From: Tubulanus polymorphus
Lineage: Eukaryota > Nemertea > Palaeonemertea > Tubulaniformes > Tubulanidae
Assembly: GCF_964204645.1 (NCBI RefSeq)
Contig: NC_134026.1
Span: 1,302,001-1,366,000 of the forward strand
Reading direction: 5' to 3'
Length of the DNA stretch: 64,000 nucleotides
Part shown: positions 1 through 10,052 of the stretch, one piece after another
How the letters are laid out: every line of letters starts with the position of its first letter
Position numbering within the stretch: the first letter of the stretch is position 1
Made by a program: the position numbers and the translations under genes
The notes under the pieces: model-generated
Told to the model about the DNA's origin: nothing
Seen by the model: only the letters and a program-made list of their open reading frames with translations
Databases searched by the model: none

Positions 1-516
1 GATAGAACAACAAAATCCAGTTCAACACCTTAAAAGAGATTTAATGGAACACAAGACATTGTCTTGTTTACTGAACAGAGGCGCAATGGTGAATTTTTAA
101 CAAATCATTTCTCATATCAGGTAGGTGGGTCGACTCCATAACCCCCGCTCATATAGAGATTAATTGTCCGATTTATTTCTGATGTTGTTAGAACGAGGTT
201 CGACTGAATGCATTTGGGAGCCTAAAAATTATGTTCAAATTAAGCCATCTGGTGGCATAGCTAGCGCGTGTGTACAGTTCCCCAGGGCGGATCTAGGAAA
301 ATTGGAAGGCTGCCTGGATCCAACAGAAAACAAAAAGCATTTCTCAGATGAAGCAGCCGTGTCAATGGTCACTAGTTGGATCCCAACCTCAGTATTTGAT
401 ATTTTTGAATAAATGAACCCCGAAAGATTGTCAGTTTAAACAATCTTTGTCTTGACGGAAAGGGCAACCTCAGCGTAAAGGCAAGGGTCCGCACCCCCGC
501 ATTAAACCGATAATAT
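1..516. other. Left edge, no gene recognised; probable 3' UTR of the minus-strand RNF145-like gene
   Basis: No protein was recognised here. A minus-strand polyadenylation signal (TTTATT on the plus strand, 172-177) makes it likely that the 3' UTR of the neighbouring minus-strand gene reaches to about 160. Two small hairpins are visible: ACAAGAC/GTCTTGT near 51-67 and AAAGATTGT/ACAATCTTT near 424-448. An open stretch without a convincing start at 164-412 on the plus strand has no recognisable domain. Confidence 0.4.
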
Positions 517-2920
517 TCAATCTTGATGTTCATGGTCGACGTTGTTTAATCGATTATCTTCGACGATAACCGGAGCTCGATGACGAATTCCGTTCGGAAC
601 GTTCATTATTCGTCTGTTATTATTCTGTACGAGATCTCGTACATCGTCGCCTTCCTCGTCGTTCGAAAATTCATCATCTGTTTTATAGATGACTTCGTGA
701 CACAACGGGCACCGATCCTGTACGTACAGCCACTTTCTCAGACACACGCCGTGGAAGAAATGATGACAGCGAGTGATCCGCGCCGACTGTAACTCTTGAT
801 AACATATCGCGCATACGTCGTTGTGCGAGTGTATTTGTTGACTGGTCGCGCACGGCAACGAGTTTATCTTGTTGACGGCGGTTCGTCGCCGTTTGAAAAC
901 TTTCCAACCTTCCTTCGCTTGAACCCAGATGTTGAAATACGCGTGTATGCACATCATGATCGCGCGTATCGTTCCGCCGGATTCGAACACCATGATCCAG
1001 AATCCGTTACCGAACAGGAATATACCGAACAGAAACTCGATCGAGCTTCCCGTCGCTCGTAAGTAGTAAACGTAATCGTCGAGCGCCTCCCAGAAAACGT
1101 CCCGATAAGCGTCGACCATGAATAGCGTATAAACTAACAACGATATCGTCACTTTAATAATCACTTCGACGCTGAAAGCGGTCACCGCCATCAGCCATGT
1201 ACTAACGCTATATTCCTCCCATAGATGGCGCAAAAGCCACGACGGGAACACGACGAGAAACGCGCACATCGACAACGCGCGGAAATGTTTTTTCACCGAA
1301 GTGCTCCGCGACGCGCTTAACGACATCAATATCGGATTCACCATACTATGTACGAAATGTAAAATGGCCGTCGACAATAGACAAAAGTTACGAAACAATC
1401 GGAGAATGCGCATATCCGGGTGTAATCCGGTGAGACCGGTCTGTAGCGCGAGAATAAAAAACAAAATCGCCGACACGGTGCCCATATTTTGGCCTTCTTC
1501 GTTTTCGGAGCCGACATACGCCGCGAACAGCAAGCCGATGTTCTGAGTGACGACCGAAACGACGCTGGTCATACCGAGCAACGCGACGACCGTATCACAG
1601 CCGTTAATCAGCAGCTCGCGCGATATCGCAGTCGCGTTCTCGTACGATATATACGCGCGGCCGGTTTCGCGTTCATTATCGACGATACGATTAATCGCGA
1701 ACGCGACGACCTGATAGAAAAAACGCGTAATCCAAAACACGCGTAATACGTCCGGAACATTTATACGTATCCACTGATTCTCGATGTATCCTTGTATGCC
1801 GTAATTCTGAATGAGCAACCGATTGAAATAATACGTCTCGACCGACGCTCGGTAGAACTGTCGCAGTTTCGTGACGACGAACGCGATCATCTCGACGAGC
1901 GGAAACGTCAACGACACGATCGGCGTTTTTAACAACATCAATTCGGGCAACGCGAGAACCTTCGAAACGGATGGGAACAAAAACGAAAAATACGTCAACG
2001 AACGCAGCGAACTGGCGAACAGGTTCGTATAGATACCGTGTCGAAACCACGGCTGATCCAATCGTAAACTGTTGAAGTTATACGCTAATCCAATTTGTAG
2101 GAATAGATTGATCGCGAACGTTCGCATATTATACCAAAATGAAACTTGATGACGCTGGTCTTGATGCGTGGTCGTACTGCTGCCTAGTTTCAGTACCATA
2201 TGACGGTTCCACACGTAAGCGATGAATATCATTCCACTGGAGAGGATGAAGTTATACGTTTGCATCAGTTGTTCAGTTGTCATGAAGAACATCAGTAACG
2301 CACCGACTAAAACTAACAATAGATATATCAATATTAATCTTACGATTAGAAGTACAGTGTCGTTGGAAGTGCAGCGACTGCAGCTGCGAAAGCCGCGGCA
2401 ATAATTTCCTGAATGACGTTTTTTTGTCTTTCTATACCATGTTTTTGAAGAAATTAAGTAAATTCACTGCGGCAATATATAGAACCCGTCCAAAATCGGC
2501 ATTTTGCAGCAGCAATCAAAAATTGCTCCAACGCGCCTGTCGATATTATATGGCACAATTTACGATTAGGGGATTGTACACCATCGCATAGTTGTATATG
2601 TGCCATGGTACATACTCTGGAAGGGTTGAAGCGAGCTTTTCTACGTGTATGTGGAAGTTACAAAAATTCATGATTTTTTAGGCTATCTTACGACAAAACG
2701 CCGCAAAGCAAAAAAAGCGAATATGAAACTTACAGGAAATTATGAGCATTACCGACGAACAAAATCTGATGCTTAACCATGGCGCATCGGCCGAGAAAGA
2801 GACAAAATCTGGAATGATGAACGTAAATAGCGATTTACTCAACACGGAATCGATAATGAACAGTGGTGGTACCCTCATTAACAGGTCCACCATCGCCATG
2901 TATCTGCTCTGTATCGGCAT
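517..2920 (-). CDS. RNF145: RNF145-like multipass membrane RING-H2 E3 ubiquitin ligase (copy A)
   Basis: Predicted 660-residue ER-type membrane E3 ligase of the RNF145/RNF139 (TRC8) family. Exon 1 is 2734-2920 and exon 2 is 517-2312, joined in phase 1 (TCC T / TT TTA). The ATG at 2920 precedes the family N-terminus (MVDLLMRVPPLFIIDSVL, compare human RNF145 ALRVPSIMLLDVL). Many hydrophobic segments follow, then a RING-H2 finger at about residues 563-600 (CAIC...CHHFFHGVC...CPLC) and an acidic tail. The exon-2 acceptor was chosen because it gives the same intron position and phase as the divergent plus-strand paralogue. In this family the RING ubiquitinates ER clients and the membrane part senses sterols or binds Insig. 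At the YLYF position this copy reads YNFI (82-85), so Insig binding is doubtful. The assignment is safe at family level; RNF145 versus RNF139 is inferred from overall resemblance. Confidence 0.85.
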
Positions 2921-3261
2921 CGTCTCCTCCTCCTCGGCTCGGGTATCTTCACTAAATTCAAACTCTTCTTACAAATTCAATCACCATCTTAAACGCAAAT
3001 TTCTACATTCTTTTTGAATTTGTCCATTTCTTGACATTTTCAATCCTTTCGATACCACCGGAAACCCGGAAGTCCGATTTATCGTCCGTAATTTAGGGAT
3101 TATCGTTATCAAATTTTATTTTCTAAAAGTCCGGTCCATTAGTCCGTCGATCAATTCAATTAAAACTTTATTCTGTAGACGGAACTCGTCGTTAAAAAAA
3201 TTTCGTAATTCGTCGCTTTTGATTTATTCGTGACGGTTAGAATTGCGCAGCTCGATTAAGA
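2921..3261. promoter_or_regulatory. Shared head-to-head promoter interval of the two RNF145-like genes
   Basis: Only 341 bp separate the start codons of two divergently transcribed paralogues, so both 5' UTRs and core promoters must lie here or overlap the first exons. No clear TATA box is visible. The bidirectional role is inferred from spacing. Confidence 0.5.
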
Positions 3262-5453
3262 ATGTGGAGTTTAACGGATAGACGAAGTTTAGCTATGGCT
3301 GTCAATGTTGTATTACGTGTTCCCAGTCTAATTCTGTTGGAATTTTGGTACCGAACTAACCCGGAAGATATTGCAGATGATTATTTCGGGGACGATTCGA
3401 CCGATGACATGGAAGCCGTAGTTTCATTTTTGTATTACTCGGGTAGGTGAAAGTATTATATGGGAAAAAATGTATTACTAAGGGACCCAGTTTATACGCC
3501 CAGCATTTCTAGTGTTCACCAGTTCACATATCTTGCTAATAATATATGTTTCTATTGTATGTTTCAGTACTCGCTGTTGCGTTATCTCTGTTATTGTTAC
3601 CGATGAACAAATTGATCAATTTATATCTATACGTGCTCAGTGGTGCGATACTTACGATGATGCATTTCGCCGCGTTGCGTTACGTCGAAGAAGAGCGTAG
3701 CAGAATTACGAGCGACGCTAATCAAGTTCCGGTATACGAAGATAAAGCCTCCATGCAACTGATCGGAATGCACCTGGTTATCCAGGTAGTTTTCGCGGCG
3801 CTGATCGCGTACCTGCTTCCGATAAAAGACTGGACTCGATTCTTGTTATTGATGTATACGTTACCGATGTTGTCGCGAGCGATCAATCTACCGGTCGAGA
3901 ATCTACCCGTCGTTCATAACTTTGCGTCGATATTCATGATGTTGATGTGTTTGATGGTCGTATTTAATAACATCGGTATGATTATAGACATGGCTAAAGC
4001 CGCCGTTAACGAAGCTAACATGCTCATACAAGTCATGGGTTGGTTGCAGTTTTTCATTTCGATGTGGTCGAGACTGTTCCTTGCGTCGCAGTTTTTGATA
4101 TTTTGGATTATCTTGTTGGTCGGACAGCTGTACGCGCTTTACGTCGACGGCAAATATTTGAACAAAGAAGGACTGATTTTATACGTTTTAGCGAGTGTTT
4201 CGGAGTGTTGCGTAACTCCGGTTAGTCTGATCGGATTGTGCGTAACGGTGTCGTACTTGGCTTGGTTTATACTCGTACTTACGAAACTGCTTTTAAAAGG
4301 TTGGGACGGTCTCGTTCTGGGTCGCGAGCAGACTGGCTGGACGGAAGGTTTTACGATGTTGCTTCTCGGCGTGCAAACCGATATCATGGGTTTGAAATCG
4401 AATCAACGCGTGTTCCTGATGAGCATCGTGTTGTTTATCGTCGTGTTATCGTTGATTCAGTCGATGTATGAATTAACCGACCCGGTTTTACTGGCTCTCA
4501 GCGCGTCGCACAATAAAAGCGTTATTAAACACGTTAAAGCCGTTGTATTGAGCACGTTTCTGTGGATGTTCCCGTTGTTTATGACGTACGCGATTTGTCA
4601 GTTTTTCGAATTGGATTATTGGTTGTTAGTGATTATATCGAGTTGCGTTTTGACGTCGATGCAGGTTCTAGGATCGATGGCTGTCTACGCGTTATTCATT
4701 TACGATTCATTACTTGAGAAACCGTGGGAGAATCTCGATGATATCGTTTATTGGGTTAAAGCCGTAACGCGCGTGTTAGAATTCATCGTGGCTGTGTTCG
4801 TCGTTTTGTACGGCGTCAAAGAATCGATATTCGGCAGCTGGAGTTGGGTGAACTCTTCAATATTGGTATTCCACTTTTATTTCAACGTGTGGCAAAGACT
4901 TCAGTCGGGTTGGAAAAGTTTTCTGCTTCGACGCGAAGCCGTGCGTAAAGTCGAGTCTCTTCCGTTCGCGACCGACGACGAGCTTCGCTTGCACAACGAC
5001 GTCTGCGCGATTTGTTACCAGGAAATGCGCGAAGCTCACGTCACTCCTTGTCGGCATATTTTCCATTCGATTTGTCTACGGAAGTGGCTGTACGTGAAAG
5101 AGAACTGTCCGATTTGTCACCAAGTCATAGAATTCCAGCCGACCGCGGCGAAAACAACGACGAATGATGACGAAGACAACGATTTGTTACTAAGAGACAA
5201 CGAAGATGAATGGGAAGATCTGAATGATTTCATTCATTACGACGGAGACAGTGATTATTCGAGTTCTGAATCGCACAATAGTGACATCATACGCGTAAAC
5301 GTACGGTTTATTCCCGAAGACAACGAGCCGCCATCGGTCGACGGCGCTGTCGCTCCTAGCGATGGCAGCGGTGACCCGAGCGGTGCCGATTCACGAAAAT
5401 TAAAATCAGATCATGAAAATGAATCGCAGGCCGATGATAAAGAATCCAGCTAG
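3262..5453 (+). CDS. RNF145: RNF145-like multipass membrane RING-H2 E3 ubiquitin ligase (copy B)
   Basis: Predicted 688 residues from exon 1 (3262-3442) and exon 2 (3568-5453), joined in phase 1 to give a Val codon. The N-terminus (AMAVNVVLRVPSLILLEFWYR) and the membrane region (LINLYLYVLSG, SMYELTDPVLLALSAS, DYWLLVIISSCVLTSMQVLG) closely follow vertebrate RNF145, which has a similar length. The RING-H2 finger is at about residues 540-577 (CAIC...CRHIFHSIC...CPIC). The tail after it is acidic and Ser/Asp-rich. The family ubiquitinates ER-membrane clients linked to sterol control. The YLYF Insig-binding motif of human RNF145 appears here as YLYV (80-83). An in-frame ATG at 3295 is an alternative start. 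A polyadenylation signal AATAAA lies at 6100-6105. This copy is the closer of the two to vertebrate RNF145. Confidence 0.92.
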
Positions 5454-6482
5454 ACAGTTGGTTTATTTTTTTGTCGACAGGGGTCAGATAGATGGAAAAA
5501 TCGATGTCTGCATAGAATATTTTGAAAAGAAATTAGAAAATAAGAATGATCACCTTTTTAAATTCCGTATCCTGGAGCTTAGAATTCACACACAAGAATT
5601 TATCTTAATCTATCCAGAGTGTGATCAATAACTGCTTTTGTTATTGTACCCCGATATGAAACATCTTGAGATTTGATATTTTGTTGTAAAAAAAAAGGTC
5701 AATATACAGTAAAGATTCCCGCGAGTTCAACAATCTGACCCCTGATCGAACTATATATATGTGGTGTCAGCCATCAATAGTCATATGTATCTATGTTATC
5801 TACTTCATTATTATGTGATAGATTTAAGTTGATCTGAATAATCAAGAAATACATGTATATTTTTATGCTGATTCTGGTAAACAACACTAAAGATAATGAT
5901 ATAATAGACATTACACACTGAGCCTAATTAAACGCCTTCCGGGCCTATATTGCTGCATTTTAGTTATAATCAGATATCAATTTGTCATTTGTTTTCTTTT
6001 TGTTTTGATAAGCTACAATTGTTCTCCTATATCTTATATTTTTCGGTACAAACCAAATTGTTGTCATATCGCTATGTAATTTGTTGACTTTTACAATGTA
6101 ATAAAATTGTATTGTATCAGTTATTTTCAATATATGCGTATTGCTATTGTTTATATTAGTTTTAAGGTCTGGTTCATTGTCACATGTCCTAGAAATCCAT
6201 TGAGTTGAATTGTATCCTTTCCTGCATGAAGAAAATGAATCAATGAGGTCTTGTTCACCGTCACATATCTTAGAAATCCATTAAGTTGAATTGTATCCTA
6301 TCCTTAAAGAAGAAAATAGTTCAGATGCCAAACTGGTATAAGTGTTAGCAGGATGAACTTGGCCTTGTTTCATTACAGTCCACACAGAAGTAAGAAGTAG
6401 ATATTGTAAAGAAATGTAAATAATTTATTCTATAAAACCAATTTCAATTTCTAAATGGACGGTACACGTATTTTGATATGTC
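5454..6482. other. Convergent 3' UTR interval
   Basis: The interval separates the end of RNF145-like copy B (plus) from the end of DNAAF11 (minus). It is AT-rich and contains AATAAA at 6100-6105 for the plus gene and TTTATT (minus AATAAA) at 6424-6429 for DNAAF11. A short direct duplication is visible: two versions of CATGTCCTAGAAATCCATT / CATATCTTAGAAATCCATT with their flanks, near 6170-6240 and 6245-6310. No coding potential was recognised. Confidence 0.55.
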
Positions 6483-9400
6483 TTATATCAATGGAGGAAC
6501 ATCTGGATCGTCCACAAAGTCTGCACTGTTCGGTCGTTCTGGTAGATTAGATCTATAGTCTCTGTGACCGAGTGGAGGCACAACCTTTTTGTCCTTTACA
6601 ATATTTGAATAATCCAGTTTTTTACTGTTATCAACTTCCAGTCTTTCATGACCATTAGACTGTCTGAAAACCACCGAATAATATCATTTCATGAGATAAA
6701 CAACAAGTTTTAACAAGTTGAAAATGGCTTCAAAAGCTTTAAGCATTAAGAAACATATTTCAAATTTGAATATCAATTTAAGACCCATATGTAATGAGCC
6801 TGGTGTACAGTGGAATTGGGGGGCACTGGGTTGCTTGTCTTACCTTTTTTCATCACTTTCAGTGGACTTTGATTTTGCTTTTGGATTATTTTTCTTCACT
6901 ATCATCGGCTTTGCCTGAAAGCGATTACAAATTCAGGATTTAAATCAGATATATGTACATGTGCAATGATTATTTTGACATACCTTTGGCATTGTAACTA
7001 ATAAATGTCCTGTAATCTGAGAACGTTTTGCAGTGCTAGCATCAGGATTCACTTCTTCGGGAAGCTCCAACTGAAAGGCCTTAAATGAAAAAACGTTCCT
7101 AGCCTACTTCATTTCTATGGAAAAAACAGACACCTTCTTCAGCCAATACATACCTTGCCTTTAACAAATGCTCGAACATATTTTGGTTGTACATCGATGT
7201 CTATTAGCGATGTGTCTAGGTACCTAAAATGAACTTTTCATCAATTACACAGAAAACAATTTTCTTCGAATACAGATCTTAAATTCTGTACTCACTTATA
7301 AACAGCTAAATCTAATGTGATGTCGTTAGTTTCATCGTTTTCAACTAAGGAAAACTCCAATCTAAAATGGAAAATGATGCACCCACATTAAACAGGTTAT
7401 TTCAATGTAGCACAATTATACCGAGTTATTGGAATAAATTCTCACTTTGCTTCGTTGACATTCAACGCATGACCATCATTTGCTATCAGACGCCTTGGTT
7501 TCTTTGGTTCCTCTTCCCTACAATGACAAATATGATTGAATAATCTACATGTACCTGCTTTTTTAACAGTAAAGTGGCAGAGGAATTTTTCAACTTACTC
7601 TTTTTGTTTTTCTTTGGCTTTCTTATTTTTCATATGTTCATGTACTTCGATTCTAGATTCGGGACTAAACGGGACCTTTTCATTCCAAAATCTGAACGAA
7701 AAATATAATTTCATTTCACCAAAACATTATCGAAAGATTACGAGAAGTTTATACAGTCAGAGATACAGTACTCACTCAGAATCATCATCATCACCATTTC
7801 CCTTATTCGTATTTTCTTCCACCTGCACAGATTCACTGAATATAAAAATATAAGAATATGAATAATCAGATGAATAAATGTGACAAGGGAAGCAATAAGA
7901 CGCATACCTGTTCATGTCAGTATACCATCTACCATCAAATCCTGGCTTTTTTTCTTTATTTTGCTTCCTCAATCCTGCATCACATTTTTCCTTCTCCTAA
8001 ATTGTTTGAATAAAGATTAACCCAACACTACTATTTTGTGTACGTCGCCCGTTCAAAAACATCTCTAATGTCACTCACCCTTTTCTTTCTATGTTGTGTC
8101 TGTTGGGCAATAATTGCTTTTCGTTTCACCTCATAATCCTGTTATAAAGAGCATCAAATCTAATTACTGGTACTTGTTTTTCATATTCTTCAAGTTAGGA
8201 CTAAAGATGAGTATAAAAATACCACAAGCTTCAGACTTCTTCGTACCTGTTTTGCGAGTATTCTTTCCTTTTTACTGACTTCATTTCCATCAAGATACTG
8301 AAAAAATAAGCCAATTCAATGATACAAACAACATTCAGAAAACTTATCGAAGAACATTATTCCCCAAAGATGAATGTACCTTTAAATGAGGGAGAGTAGC
8401 TATAACATATTCTCTATAGTATTCGAATTCTGCACAAGGGTTACCAGTGAGGTATCTAAAAATACAATAAAATAATTACGACGATTAGATAATTGATTAC
8501 TAGTATTCTACTGAGCTGGTCATACACTGTAAATAAACTGATCTAATTATTCATTTAACCTATTGATTCTTACAATGTGTGAAAATGCTCCAAATGACAC
8601 AGACTGTCAACGCTTGTTAGTTCACCGACAAAATTTATAGTGAGATCCAATTTTTCAAGTGATTCACAACCTAAAAAGCAAATCAATGAGTAAAGAAAAT
8701 AGTCATATAGATAGATAGAGTCATATACGATCATTACTCTAATCTTCATTAGGGCAAACAGGGTGATAAATGAAAAAGAGAACTAAGTGTCTTTACTAAC
8801 CTTCTAAATTTTCAATAAGTTCAACATTGTTCAACGCCAAATTGAGATATTCTAGTTTTTTTAATTTGCTGACATTTTCTGCAAAAGAAATGGTTGATGG
8901 TGTCAATATATCAATTTACAGTTTATACGCCCCAGCTACCATAGTCAGTAACCAGTCTGTGGTTTAGTTTCACGATCGGATATTTTCACAAACCAAATAT
9001 AGATGGTATTAGCCCAAAAAAGGATTACCACCAATGATTAGGTTAAGCTACCACAAAATAAATGACTAAGTGGTTTTACCTATCTTCGGAATAAGGTTAC
9101 TTTGTAAATAAAGTATTTTCAAATCTTTGCACCATCTATCCAAATGCTCTATTCTGAAAAATAAAAATTTCCATAACTAAAACTAATAATTCATATGACT
9201 ACTTAGTAGAAAAAAGGCATTTAAATTAATATATACTTTTCAATATCTTGCTGATGAAGTGAAATTTCCTCAAGAGTGGATATCTGCAATTCATTATGTT
9301 CAGCCCTTGATCTTACAAGCTGCTCAGTAACTAAAATATAGATATAATATATTTAAGACATAATGTATTGAAACTGAAAGTAGCAGTTACAGACTATGGT

Positions 9401-9526
9401 ATTTTTACTTTGGTGCCTGCTTAGGCGGTTATCAGAACATCTTATGAGCAGGTTTATATTTTCATTATGTACTTTTTTATTTATATTTACACATTAACTC
9501 AACAAGTTTAACCTACTTTTGACCAT
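6483..9526 (-). CDS. DNAAF11: Dynein axonemal assembly factor 11 (LRRC6/tilB)
   Basis: Predicted 442-residue cytoplasmic factor that, as in its family, helps preassemble axonemal dynein arms for motile cilia. The 17 exons are, in order, 9517-9526, 9237-9330, 9080-9153, 8801-8878, 8574-8670, 8380-8455, 8247-8297, 8079-8138, 7908-7996, 7776-7835, 7599-7691, 7446-7517, 7296-7361, 7154-7223, 6984-7070, 6844-6914 and 6483-6663. Exon 1 codes only three residues and the first base of Ile4 (MVK-I), matching human MGWIT. Leucine-rich repeats occupy about residues 20-140 ([40 protein letters not shown]), closed by an LRR cap ([22 protein letters not shown]). A charged coiled region contains the conserved [12 protein letters not shown] and [19 protein letters not shown]-like beta domain follows ([20 protein letters not shown]). 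The C-terminus DDPDVPPLI matches human EDNPEVPPLI. Human DNAAF11 is 466 residues. Confidence 0.95.
8941..9053. repeat. Dispersed repeat, copy 1
   Basis: Intronic segment in DNAAF11 that resembles 10296-10400 in the first GAK intron. Shared blocks include AGTCAGTAACC, CTGTGGTTTAGTTTCACGAT, GGATATTTTCACAAA, TTACCACCAA and GATTAGGT. The ends carry inverted GTGGTAG/CTACCAC-like sequence, so this may be a short non-autonomous DNA element. Its family is unknown. Confidence 0.65.
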
Positions 9527-10052
9527 TTTAGATATTTATGTTAGTTATTTCCATCGAACATCCTGGAATTCTTCTATTTCTTCGTTGGCAATGACGCTTC
9601 AAACAGCGCCCTCGTAATTCAATTCAATGTTATTCTATTGGATAGACTGGTTGCCTGTCTCAAAGGGCAAAAAACATATAAACACTGTGGTTACGATCGA
9701 TGGATTGGCGATTGATGATTAGCGACCTGACGAAAAGCGAACGGCGATTGATTTATTATTTATTTACACTCAAACCCATTACAGGTATTAGAAGGACAAC
9801 ACAAAATCTACAAATTTTACAACACTGTAGAAAATTTACAAATTCGACAACAAAATTCCGGTATCGTCCAGTGGCGCCATCGAACGCACCAATCCAAAAC
9901 TAAAACCAGGAAATGACGACACTGTAATGACCAATAGACGAGATAGACATTGATTAGCAGCAAATTGACCAAATTTAACTAATTTACACTGGAAAATTTC
10001 CCTGAATTCTGACCCTTAGACAAACTATGTTCATTACTGATAATCTGAAGTG
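9527..10052. promoter_or_regulatory. Divergent promoter interval of DNAAF11 and GAK
   Basis: A 526-bp interval between the DNAAF11 start codon (minus, 9526) and the GAK start codon (plus, 10053). It is a candidate bidirectional promoter on spacing alone. I saw no TATA box at a convincing distance from either start. Confidence 0.45.

Noticed and set aside
164-412. 83-codon plus-strand open stretch at the left edge
   Set aside because: It lacks a suitable ATG at its start, matches no known domain, and lies where the minus-strand 3' UTR probably runs.
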